From Halieaceae bacterium (GTDB taxonomy: Bacteria; Pseudomonadota; Gammaproteobacteria; Pseudomonadales; Halieaceae): 14,986 bases of DNA. This document shows positions 6,764 to 14,613 of the stretch, one piece after another (the stretch's first letter is position 1; the number at the start of each line of letters is the position of its first letter). Location: positions 1 through 14,986 of the forward strand of contig JABIZW010000004.1 of the NCBI GenBank assembly GCA_018666295.1, in the 5' to 3' direction. Below the pieces are notes generated by a model. That model was given only the letters and a program-made list of their open reading frames with translations, did not search any database and was not told where the DNA came from. A program made the position numbers and the translations under genes.

Positions 6764-7588
6764 ATGTTAGTCAGTGGAAATTTACGCAAGATGGTCACAG
6801 AACTCTCTGGCGATGTGAAATATCAGCTGCCGCTCGATGAAGCGCGTATTGATTTAAATGCGCTATTAGGAACCCGCGTGGCGTTTGAGTTTGGTGGCGT
6901 CATTAATTGCGTTCACTGCGACCGGAAGACCAAAAAGAGTTTTAGCCAGGGTTTTTGTTACCCTTGTTTTCGTCGTCTCGCGGCCTGTGACAGTTGCATT
7001 ATGAGTCCTGAAAAGTGCCACTTCGATGAGGGCACTTGCCGGGAGCCCGACTGGGCGCAGTCAAACTGTTTCGTAGACCACGTGGTCTACCTCGCCAATA
7101 CATCGGGTGTAAAAGTCGGCATAACGCGACACTCTCAAGTGCCAACTCGCTGGATGGATCAAGGCGCTACGCAGGCTCAGCCCATTGCACGCGTGCAACA
7201 TCGGCAGCTTTCAGGGTTACTCGAGACCGCAATAGCAAAGCATGTTGCTGATAAGACAGCGTGGCAAACGATGCTCAAGGGCAATGGTGCGGACGTCTCT
7301 TTAGAAGATAAACGCGCGGAGCTTATGGACTTGTGCGCCGAGGACATCAGTGCACTGCAAGATCGCTTCGGCCTTCAAGCACTGCAGATTTTAGAGGCTG
7401 AGCCGACGGTCGAGATCCAGTATCCCGTCCTCGAATTCCCCACGAAAGTCAGTACACATAATTTTGATAAAAACCCCCGTGTTGAAGGTCGCTTAATGGG
7501 GATTAAGGGGCAGTACCTGTTACTCGACACTGGCGTGCTCAACATTCGAAAATTCGGCGGGTATCACGTCCAAATGGAGACAGAATAA
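6764..7588 (+). CDS. DUF2797 protein: cysteine cluster plus GIY-YIG-like block
   Basis: This 274-residue protein belongs, by its pattern, to DUF2797. An N-terminal cysteine-rich part has CxxC pairs at 49/52, 65/68 and 75/78 plus single cysteines at 85, 92 and 102, a probable zinc-binding unit. Directly after comes VVYLANTSGVKVGITRHSQ (107-125), then PTRWMDQGA (127-135) and GLLETAIAKHV (151-161). This order resembles the GIY-YIG fold as found in T5orf172-like nucleases: a tyrosine strand, a K[VI]GxT strand, an arginine and a later glutamate. Candidate residues are Tyr109, Gly119, Arg129 and Glu154. Nuclease activity is inference only. The C-terminal part (from about 205) forms beta-strand-like segments ending IKGQYLLLDTGVLNIRKFGGY, typical of the family. 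It starts 16 bases after the DUF1315 gene and ends two bases before pepN. Confidence 0.85.
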   Translation: MLVSGNLRKMVTELSGDVKYQLPLDEARIDLNALLGTRVAFEFGGVINCVHCDRKTKKSFSQGFCYPCFRRLAACDSCIMSPEKCHFDEGTCREPDWAQSNCFVDHVVYLANTSGVKVGITRHSQVPTRWMDQGATQAQPIARVQHRQLSGLLETAIAKHVADKTAWQTMLKGNGADVSLEDKRAELMDLCAEDISALQDRFGLQALQILEAEPTVEIQYPVLEFPTKVSTHNFDKNPRVEGRLMGIKGQYLLLDTGVLNIRKFGGYHVQMETE

Positions 7589-7590
7589 CA

Positions 7591-10194
7591 ATGCGAGACG
7601 GCACACCTAAAACGATTTACCGACAGAGCTATCAGCCCCCAGACTTTTTGATTAGCGACGTCGATCTCGCCTTTGATATTCACGAGGGAACGACGCGTGT
7701 TGTCAGCAAGCTGACCGTTGAGCGAAATGGTCAGCACGCAAGACCCTTGGTGCTTGATGGAGAGGGCCTGTCGGTTCGATCCATCAGTATTAACGGGGCT
7801 CAAGTCGCTGAATCTGACTTTACCTATGCCGGGGGGAAGCTCACATTAGAGACGGTACCTCACCATTTTGAGTTTGGTGCGGTGGTCGATATTGAGCCCG
7901 AGTCCAATACGTCGCTTGAAGGTTTATACCGGTCTCGCACGATGTACTGTACGCAATGTGAGGCGGAGGGATATCGAAAGATTACCTTTGGTTTGGATCG
8001 ACCCGATGTGCTCTCGACGTTCACCGTGAGCCTTTCAGCGGATAAAACCGTCTGTCCCGTGTTGTTGAGTAACGGCAATGAAGTGGCTCGCTCAGACCTA
8101 GAGGGTGGCCGCCACAAGGTGGTTTGGCATGACCCACACCCCAAGCCCAGTTATCTGTTCGCGCTGGTGGCCGGTGACTTGCAACTAGTTGCTGATCGCT
8201 TTGTAACGCTGTCCGGTAAGCCTGTGGATCTGCGGATCTGGGTTGAGGCCAAAGACACAGGCTACTGTGATCATGCAATGGCGTCGCTCAAGGCGTCGAT
8301 GCGCTGGGATGAAGAGCGCTACGGTCTCGAGTACGACCTTGATCTGTTTAATATTGTCGCTGTCGATGACTTCAATATGGGGGCGATGGAAAATAAGAGC
8401 CTGAATATTTTCAACACCTCCTGTGTGCTGGCACACCCTGATATTACGACTGATTTGGGTTACCAGCGAGTCGAGGGCGTTGTTGCGCACGAGTATTTCC
8501 ACAACTACTCGGGTAATCGTGTCACCTGCAGAGACTGGTTTCAGCTGAGCCTCAAAGAGGGCTTTACTGTTTTTCGAGACGCTGAGTTTTCTGCCGATAT
8601 GAATTCTCGAGGCGTCAAGCGTATTGAGGATGTGTCTTTCTTGCGAACCCACCAGTTTGCTGAGGACGCAGGTCCCATGGCGCATCCGGTCAGACCCGAC
8701 TCGTTTATCGAGATCTCTAACTTTTACACGATGACCGTCTACGAAAAAGGTGCTGAAGTTGTTCGGATGCTCAACACGCTGTTGGGCGATGACGCGTTTT
8801 ACCGTGGCGCTCGATTGTACTTTGAGCGCTTCGACGGAATGGCGGTCACCTGCGATGATTTTGTTGATGCCATGCAGGAGGCCTCAGGCAAAGATTTGAC
8901 CCAGTTCCGACGGTGGTATGAACAGGCGGGTACACCGGTCATCGATGTTGAAAAAGTATTCGACTCTGCCCGCGGGCGATTGGAGCTGACATTCACACAA
9001 AGTAATCCGCCCACGCCAGGACAAGACGAAAAACCACCGCTGCACATTCCGGTTGCGGTCTCACTAATGACCAATGGCGAGCACATCGACCTGGGCGACG
9101 GACAGACAGCTCGGGTTATTGAACTTGATCAGGTCTCCCAGACCGTGTCGTTCGATGGACTCACGACAGAGCCTGTCGTCTCAGCATTGCGTGGCTTTTC
9201 CGCGCCCGTGCGCTTGAACATGCCTCAGCCCCGGGACGATCTCGTCGCACTTATGGGTTACGACGACGATTCATTTGTGCGTTGGGATGCATCACAGCGG
9301 CTTGCACTAGAAGCAATGGATGCAACGTCAGATGTCTTGCCCGAGGACTACCTTGGTGCGCTCAAGCGCGTCTTAGCCGGCGATCTTGAAGACGCCATGA
9401 AAGCAAAGCTCTTGAGCTTACCGACGGAGGCCTCAATTGCCGATCGCGCGGCACAGACAGGCTTGGTCAACGTGCATGACATCCACGACGCGCATTTACG
9501 CGTTTCAGCAGCGCTTGGCGCTGCGCTGAGTGAGCAGCTTGAGGCGATTGTCGAGCAAAGCCTTAGTAATGCGGTGCCTTACGCGCCTACTGCCGAGCAA
9601 ATTGGACAGCGGTCGTTACTTCATACCGCCCTCGGACTGTTGGTTGATAGTGACTCCGCGTGGTTAGTAAAAGCCAGAGACCTGTATTATTCAGCCACAA
9701 ATTTGTCAGACAGACTCTGTGCCGCTCATCTTGTTGTGCACAGTGGTGATGAGATTCATCGGGCCGAGGTGCTTGAGCATTTCTTCGATCAGTGGAAGTC
9801 GGAAAATCTTGTCGTTAATCAATGGTTCGTGATGCAGGCCACGCGACCCGGGGTCGCGACTGTGTCTGACGTACAGGCGCTCACCACCCATCACGCGTTC
9901 GATTGGCGTAACCCCAACAAAGTTCGATCGCTCATCAGTGCCTTCGCGGGTGCGAATCCCACTGCGTTTCACGCACTTGACGGCAGTGGATATCGTATTC
10001 TTGGAGAAGCGGTTAGACACCTGCAGTCCGATAACCCGCAAATAGCCGCGAGAATGCTGGGTCCGATGACGCGTTGGCGCCGCTACGCACACGGGCAGGC
10101 GTCAATGCGCCAAGAGCTCGAGTCCGTCGCCGCACTGCCCAATTTATCGCAAGACGTCTTCGAAGTCGTCAGCCGATCACTGAGCGACTCTTAG
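7591..10194 (+). CDS. pepN: Aminopeptidase N (M1 zinc metallopeptidase)
   Basis: This cytosolic exopeptidase removes N-terminal residues from peptides. The 867-residue length is close to the E. coli enzyme (870). The substrate-binding GAMEN is at 264-268. Zinc ligands His300 and His304 lie in HEYFHNYSGNR with catalytic Glu301, and the third ligand Glu323 in LKEGFTVFRDAEFS. The transition-state tyrosine is Tyr384 in NFYTMTVYEKGAEV; its distance from the first zinc histidine equals that in E. coli PepN. The N-terminal beta domain contains GLYRSRTMYCTQCEAEGYRKITF, and the C-terminal helical domain runs from about residue 545 to the end. The ATG is two bases after the DUF2797 stop, with GGAGA ten bases upstream. 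It ends the rightward run and converges on batD. Confidence 0.98.
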   Translation: MRDGTPKTIYRQSYQPPDFLISDVDLAFDIHEGTTRVVSKLTVERNGQHARPLVLDGEGLSVRSISINGAQVAESDFTYAGGKLTLETVPHHFEFGAVVDIEPESNTSLEGLYRSRTMYCTQCEAEGYRKITFGLDRPDVLSTFTVSLSADKTVCPVLLSNGNEVARSDLEGGRHKVVWHDPHPKPSYLFALVAGDLQLVADRFVTLSGKPVDLRIWVEAKDTGYCDHAMASLKASMRWDEERYGLEYDLDLFNIVAVDDFNMGAMENKSLNIFNTSCVLAHPDITTDLGYQRVEGVVAHEYFHNYSGNRVTCRDWFQLSLKEGFTVFRDAEFSADMNSRGVKRIEDVSFLRTHQFAEDAGPMAHPVRPDSFIEISNFYTMTVYEKGAEVVRMLNTLLGDDAFYRGARLYFERFDGMAVTCDDFVDAMQEASGKDLTQFRRWYEQAGTPVIDVEKVFDSARGRLELTFTQSNPPTPGQDEKPPLHIPVAVSLMTNGEHIDLGDGQTARVIELDQVSQTVSFDGLTTEPVVSALRGFSAPVRLNMPQPRDDLVALMGYDDDSFVRWDASQRLALEAMDATSDVLPEDYLGALKRVLAGDLEDAMKAKLLSLPTEASIADRAAQTGLVNVHDIHDAHLRVSAALGAALSEQLEAIVEQSLSNAVPYAPTAEQIGQRSLLHTALGLLVDSDSAWLVKARDLYYSATNLSDRLCAAHLVVHSGDEIHRAEVLEHFFDQWKSENLVVNQWFVMQATRPGVATVSDVQALTTHHAFDWRNPNKVRSLISAFAGANPTAFHALDGSGYRILGEAVRHLQSDNPQIAARMLGPMTRWRRYAHGQASMRQELESVAALPNLSQDVFEVVSRSLSDS

Positions 10195-10209
10195 GGCTCT
10201 TAAGACTCT

Positions 10210-10231
10210 CAGTGACCTGCCAGTGACCTGC
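10210..10231. repeat. 11-bp direct tandem repeat (two copies)
   Basis: CAGTGACCTGC occurs twice back to back, perfectly, in the 39-base gap between the pepN stop (10194) and the batD stop (10234). No inverted repeat with a U tract is present, so no intrinsic terminator serves either convergent operon here. A short palindrome, TCTTAAGA, lies at 10198-10205. The duplication could be a replication-slippage event or a binding site; nothing decides between them. Confidence 0.8.
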
Positions 10232-10233
10232 GG

Positions 10234-11883
10234 TCAGCCGGTGGGGTAGAGGCGGCGAACCGTCATCGTTGACTCGGGCGATGTCGGCGGCGGCTCGCTT
10301 CGAAGGGCTGAATAAAAGGTTTTTGCGTCCGTCCATTGATCGTCGCCAGACGCATAAAGCGCGCGCTCAAGAACATACGTTTCTTGCACCAATGCGTCGC
10401 TGCACAGCGATCGGAGTTGTTGAAACGTTCTCACTGGTTGGCCAAAGTGAACCGTCGCCCATCGCATTAGCAGGTCGCGGGTTAAGGCGGCATCGCGTTG
10501 CGCTGTACTGGCCTTGATTGCTGTAAGCAGTGGACGCAGCCGATCCTCTGTCTGGGATTTTGCGGGTTCAGTATCAACTCGCCTTCGTGAGCGCCAGATA
10601 ACTCCTAAAAGCACCGTCGCCAATAGCCATCCTGAAGCGGCCAATGCAGTGAGCCAATAAGGCGGCGAGTTGGGTTGGGCTGAGACCTGAGTGACATCCA
10701 GCGTGCCGGGTGTTTCGATGACCGGTGCGCGGACAGAGATCGTGGTCGAGGGTAATGTCGCAACTTGCAGTGTGTCGGTCTCAGTATTCCACCAGGGGAC
10801 GCTGACTTCAGGCAACGTCCACGAGCCACCGCCAGTGGCAACCAGCGCCTCACTGTGCGTTCGTTGACCCAAAAACCCGTCCGTACGCTCTATCTGGTCG
10901 CTGGATTCCTGGTCGGGGTAAACACGAATCCCGGCGCTCTGTGAGTTGTCGCTCATGCTGGTCATTGAGGGAAGTTGACTGCTTAAAAGTCCCTCAGCTG
11001 CGAGTGTCAGGGTGCGAGTTGTTGAGTCGCCGACTTCCATTGAGTCAGGTGCTTTCGACCACGACTGTCTGAGCTCTAGTGACACGGCAGGTAACCACAC
11101 ATCGCCAGGAAAGTTCTCGGGTACTGGTTTGACGTTGACTTGAATTGCGTCTTTAGAGAGTTTGAAGCGCTTACCGAGTCGCGCACCCAATAACGATCGG
11201 CCTGGAAGCACCTCGCGGGCTGTGAGCGAGAGCGACGGGATCTCAAGCATCCCGCGTTGTTGAGGGTAAATCGCGTACCGGAGCTGTGTGACACGCCACA
11301 AGCGTCCGTTAATTTGCCGCTGAAAGTTGCGGCGTGTGAGCTCTTCAACGATCGCGCCATCAATCGCCAGTTGCGTGACTTCCGCGCCATCGAGATTAAT
11401 CGCCTGCTCAATCGTCACAGTGAGAATGAGCTGTTCCTGAATGTAGACGTCACGCTTGTCGATATCGATGTCGAATCGCACGGAGTCGTCGCCGCCCGCA
11501 CTGACAACTTGTGGATTAACCGTGATGGCGATCGGTGTCGTCCGATTGCCTCCCGTGCTTAGTGAAGGAATAGATAAAATGCCATCGCGTACCGGCAAGA
11601 GGTCTAGCGTCAGCGTTCGAGTCATTGAGCGCGCACCGTTAATAAACGAGGTGTTGGTTGAACTGCTGGTACTCAAGATTTCCCAGTCAAATTGGAGTGC
11701 CGCAAGATCCAGCTGATCGAGTCGCTCGCTGGCGTCGCCTGTTACGGTTAATCTCAACGATTCACCCATGCTGATCGTGCGTCGGTCGACGTCGGATCGA
11801 ATTTCGGCAACAGCCGTCGAGCACACTAGTGTAATGACGAGCAGGGTCAAGCCCCGCACTAGCTTACCAACGAACGTCTTCAT
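10234..11883 (-). CDS. batD: BatD-like protein (oxygen/stress tolerance, Bat operon)
   Basis: This 549-residue envelope protein has a cleavable signal peptide (basic MKTFVGKLVRG, hydrophobic to residue 20, likely cut after AVA at 24-26). A long periplasmic part with Ig-like beta repeats follows, in which RTLTLDLLPVRDGILSIPSLS and WRVTQLRYAIYPQQRGMLEIP are the BatD hallmark segments. One membrane helix lies near 409-429, and a cytosolic tail of about 115 residues ends the protein. The family partners BatA and BatB and is implicated in oxygen or envelope stress tolerance; biochemical function is unsettled. The ATG overlaps the batB/C end by 20 bases and has AGGA seven bases upstream. It is the last gene of the leftward operon. 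It lacks the lipobox that would make it a lipoprotein. Confidence 0.9.
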   Translation of the reverse strand: MKTFVGKLVRGLTLLVITLVCSTAVAEIRSDVDRRTISMGESLRLTVTGDASERLDQLDLAALQFDWEILSTSSSTNTSFINGARSMTRTLTLDLLPVRDGILSIPSLSTGGNRTTPIAITVNPQVVSAGGDDSVRFDIDIDKRDVYIQEQLILTVTIEQAINLDGAEVTQLAIDGAIVEELTRRNFQRQINGRLWRVTQLRYAIYPQQRGMLEIPSLSLTAREVLPGRSLLGARLGKRFKLSKDAIQVNVKPVPENFPGDVWLPAVSLELRQSWSKAPDSMEVGDSTTRTLTLAAEGLLSSQLPSMTSMSDNSQSAGIRVYPDQESSDQIERTDGFLGQRTHSEALVATGGGSWTLPEVSVPWWNTETDTLQVATLPSTTISVRAPVIETPGTLDVTQVSAQPNSPPYWLTALAASGWLLATVLLGVIWRSRRRVDTEPAKSQTEDRLRPLLTAIKASTAQRDAALTRDLLMRWATVHFGQPVRTFQQLRSLCSDALVQETYVLERALYASGDDQWTDAKTFYSALRSEPPPTSPESTMTVRRLYPTG

Positions 11884-13624
11884 CAGGTTCCTCTCCGTTT
11901 CTCAGGCGTTGGATGGTTTGGTATCTGAACTTGCGACGCAATAGGCCGCCGGGGTCATCGGGTACCCGCCGCAGCCACTGCTCGAGTGCTTGCTGCTCCT
12001 CGAGGGCTTCGTCAAAGCGAGCGAGTTGCTCCTGAGTCGCCTCTTCAAGATCAGAGGGGCTCAGATCCTCTGCCATCTCAGCGTTGCCGTTTTGCTGCGA
12101 TTCTTGATCACTGGGTTGCTGGTCTGACGGTTCAGAGTCTCCTTCTTGAGAATCGCTCTGACTGTCTTGATCTTGTTGCGCCGACTCGCTCTCTGAATCT
12201 TGAGATTCCCCGTCTTGGTCGGATTGGTCACTGTCGCTGTCTTGATCATTGCCTTGCTGATCTTGTTCTTGTTGCTCAAGTAACGACTTCACCAGCTCTC
12301 GGTTGGTAATCGCATCTTGCCGGTCCGGAGACAACGCGAGCGATTTATCATAGCTTTCTATGGCAGCCTTAAGGTCCCCTGACAGCGCGAGGGCATTGCC
12401 TCGGTTATACAGCGAGTCGGTCGACTCAAGCTTACCGAACTCGGTTGATGACGACTTAAAGTTGCCGGCCTCATACTGCGCGGTGCCGCGCCATTCGGGT
12501 GCTTCAAACAAGGTGGCGGCAAGCGCTGGATCGCCATCTGCGAGTGCGCTGGCGCCCTTTTGGTCGGGCGTCGACCAAAAATGCTCCAGTGGGTTTGCGT
12601 GGGCGGGGTCTGCGTCAGTGAGGAGAACTGCGAACACGAGCGCGCTTAACGCCCCCCGCCTGAATAAAGGGAGTAAAAGTAGCGCGGCAGCCATGGCCAA
12701 CCAGTACCCTAAATCAACCCAGGTGTCGGTCTTCCGCTCAAGCGAATCGTCGCTGGTCATGCTCGATTCAGTCCCGGACAGTAAGTACGCAAGATCACTA
12801 CTGTCGACGGAGACACTGGCACTCTTTGCATCGAGATTAGACGCAATTTGCTGAATCATGCGTTTATCAACGGCAGGGATGACAATTTGATCGCTGTCAT
12901 CCCTTAAAAAGCCGCCATCGGGAAGAGGAATGGGAGCGCCCGTTTCGGTCCCGACGATTAAAATACTGAGATCGGCGTCCACGGGTTTAAGCAAATCGCT
13001 GACTTGTGACGTGGATAGCTTAGGCAGTCCGTCGGTAATGAGGAGCACACTGCCATTGGTGAGTCCCGATGTCTCAAGGAGACTGGCGGCAAGCCCGAGT
13101 GCTTCGGTAGCGTTAGAGCCTGGTAAGGGCATTATGTCTGGCGCCAGTGCACTCAATAAATTTTCAATGGTTCGTGTGTCGTCGGTCAGCGGTGTGACGA
13201 CATGGGCGTCGCCTGCGAATGCGACCATACCGGTGACGCCCTCTGACCGAAGATCCAGCACGTCCATGACTTTTTGGCGTGCTCTGCGGATTCGGCTGGG
13301 CTGCGTGTCTGTCGCCCACATTGAGCGACTGAGATCGAGAACGATGACCAGCGCGTCAGATTTTTCAAAAACGGGTAACTCGGTGCGTTCGAGCGATGGA
13401 CCTGACGCGCCAAATACGAGTAGTGGGAGAGCGAGCCACCAGAGCTGCCGTAATCGACTCCCGGAACTGCCCTCAGAGGTGACCAGGTGCGGCAGTAGTT
13501 CGCTGTCGATGGCCTTCGCCCAATCGCCACCACTGGACTGCTTGCGCCAGGCAAGAAAGATTAAAGGCAGGACCGCCGGCAACAGCCAGAGCAGCTCGGG
13601 ACGAATAAAATGCAATGCCATCAT
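11864..13624 (-). CDS. BatB-BatC fusion: VWA domain plus TPR and acidic linker
   Basis: This 586-residue membrane protein combines two Bat components. Helices near 11-26 and 60-74 precede a periplasmic or membrane-flanking von Willebrand A domain with MIDAS motif DLSRS (Asp97, Ser99, Ser101), DAHVVTPLTDD, MPLPGSNATEALGLA and TDG (197-199). Two more hydrophobic segments (307-321 and 324-340) follow. A TPR region, with SLYNRGNALALSGDLKAAIE as its clearest repeat, spans about 365-440. A low-complexity stretch rich in Gln, Asp, Ser and Glu covers 451-515. The C-terminus, LEQWLRRVPDDPGGLLRRKF, is the conserved BatC tail. BatB and BatC are separate genes in Bacteroides-type operons; the fusion is common in gammaproteobacteria. 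Its ATG overlaps the batA stop in an ATGA; a second ATG follows immediately. Confidence 0.93.
   Translation of the reverse strand: MMALHFIRPELLWLLPAVLPLIFLAWRKQSSGGDWAKAIDSELLPHLVTSEGSSGSRLRQLWWLALPLLVFGASGPSLERTELPVFEKSDALVIVLDLSRSMWATDTQPSRIRRARQKVMDVLDLRSEGVTGMVAFAGDAHVVTPLTDDTRTIENLLSALAPDIMPLPGSNATEALGLAASLLETSGLTNGSVLLITDGLPKLSTSQVSDLLKPVDADLSILIVGTETGAPIPLPDGGFLRDDSDQIVIPAVDKRMIQQIASNLDAKSASVSVDSSDLAYLLSGTESSMTSDDSLERKTDTWVDLGYWLAMAAALLLLPLFRRGALSALVFAVLLTDADPAHANPLEHFWSTPDQKGASALADGDPALAATLFEAPEWRGTAQYEAGNFKSSSTEFGKLESTDSLYNRGNALALSGDLKAAIESYDKSLALSPDRQDAITNRELVKSLLEQQEQDQQGNDQDSDSDQSDQDGESQDSESESAQQDQDSQSDSQEGDSEPSDQQPSDQESQQNGNAEMAEDLSPSDLEEATQEQLARFDEALEEQQALEQWLRRVPDDPGGLLRRKFRYQTIQRLRNGEEPDEDVRW
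12080..12274 (-). repeat. Low-complexity Gln/Asp/Ser/Glu-coding tract
   Basis: Within the BatB-BatC gene, codons 451-515 use almost only Gln, Asp, Ser, Glu and a few Gly, Asn and Pro, in irregular short units such as SDSDQSDQDGESQDSESES. It is highly acidic and probably disordered, linking the TPR region to the conserved tail. Such tracts vary in length between relatives and are prone to slippage. It stays in frame here. Confidence 0.7.
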
Positions 13625-14613
13625 CCTGCAGTAACGCCTTGAGTACTTGGGAAGCGCGAAACGATGCCGCCGGTCAGAAGCACCATTGATCCCATGATAA
13701 GCGCACTCAGCATGGCCCAGTAACTGAGTGCTCGTCGTGGTCGAAACGTACTGGCGTCTTGCTCGACCGGTTCAAGCTGATCGATAATGCTATAAATCGC
13801 TTGAAGTTCTCTTGGGTCCCGTGCCCTGAAATATTCACCGCCGGTGGCTTCGGCAATGGCACGAAGGAGGGCCTCATCAACCTCACCACCGCGCGCGTTA
13901 TTTGTTCCCAGATTACGACTGATGCCGATCGTATAGACTTTGACGCTTTGTTGGGCGGCGAGTGCCGCGGCCTCCATCGGATCGACACTGCTCGCCGTAT
14001 CTTGACCGTCCGTGAGTAAAATCAACACCCGCGAGGCCGCGGGGCGATCTCGTAGTCGTTTGATCGCAAGTCCAAGTGAGTCACCAATGGCGGTGTCTTC
14101 GCCTGCAAATCCCAGTTGTGCTTCACGAATGAACTGGGTGACCGTTGTCGTATCAAACGTCAGTGGTGCCTGAACATAGGCTTTCGATCCAAACAGAATA
14201 AGACCGACTCGATCGCCGACGCGTCGCTCGGTAAAATCAGAGGCAATCGCCTTGACTGCCTCGACGCGCGATATCGTGCGATTTCCCACCTGCATATCGC
14301 GAATTTGCATGCTGCCCGACAGATCCAGACTCAGCATTAAGTCTCTCCCCGTATTGGGTAGCTCAATGGGCTCTCCGACCCACTGGGGTCTCGCAATCGC
14401 TGTCACAACGAGTGCCCAAGCAATAAAGAGCGCGAATACGCGCGCCGAGTTGACGTTAGCGGACAGTTTGCCCTGTCCCTCGAGTCGCTGCCAACGGGCG
14501 GTGAAGGGCGCGCGAATTGCCGCGCCAAGTGACTCCGACGCCGGGGGGAGCAGCCGCATCAACAGTGGCAGCGGAATCAGCGCGAATGCCCATGGCCAAA
14601 GAAAGTTAAGCAC
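13621..14613 (-). CDS. batA: BatA-like VWA-domain membrane protein
   Basis: This 330-residue protein has an N-terminal helix (5-21), a second helix (58-74), a von Willebrand A domain and a C-terminal helix (298-316). The metal-ion site is intact: DLSGS (Asp97, Ser99, Ser101), a candidate Thr174 in GEDTAIGDS, and TDGQD at 201-205. The segment LMLSLDLSGSMQIRDM and the later YFRARDPRELQAIYSIIDQLE are typical of BatA. In the MoxR-VWA scheme, the VWA domain is thought to be a docking platform for a partner AAA+ ATPase and client proteins. The start is a GTG at 14613, overlapping the DUF4381 stop by eight bases, with GAGGTG upstream. It ends in the ATGA junction with the BatB-BatC gene. No part is missing. 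Confidence 0.94.
   Translation of the reverse strand: MLNFLWPWAFALIPLPLLMRLLPPASESLGAAIRAPFTARWQRLEGQGKLSANVNSARVFALFIAWALVVTAIARPQWVGEPIELPNTGRDLMLSLDLSGSMQIRDMQVGNRTISRVEAVKAIASDFTERRVGDRVGLILFGSKAYVQAPLTFDTTTVTQFIREAQLGFAGEDTAIGDSLGLAIKRLRDRPAASRVLILLTDGQDTASSVDPMEAAALAAQQSVKVYTIGISRNLGTNNARGGEVDEALLRAIAEATGGEYFRARDPRELQAIYSIIDQLEPVEQDASTFRPRRALSYWAMLSALIMGSMVLLTGGIVSRFPSTQGVTAG

Noticed and set aside
8185..8685. 166-codon minus-strand frame inside pepN
   Set aside because: It is complementary to the zinc-site region of pepN and is a by-product of its codon use.
12080..12274. Repetitive tract considered as a CRISPR-like or satellite array
   Set aside because: The units are irregular and there are no unique spacers; it is an in-frame low-complexity protein segment.
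12360..12854. 164-codon plus-strand frame opposite the TPR region
   Set aside because: It is a low-complexity shadow of the real minus-strand gene.
12930..13634. 234-codon plus-strand frame opposite the BatB-BatC gene
   Set aside because: It is Ser/Arg-rich with no domain, and is a mirror of the VWA coding sequence on the other strand.
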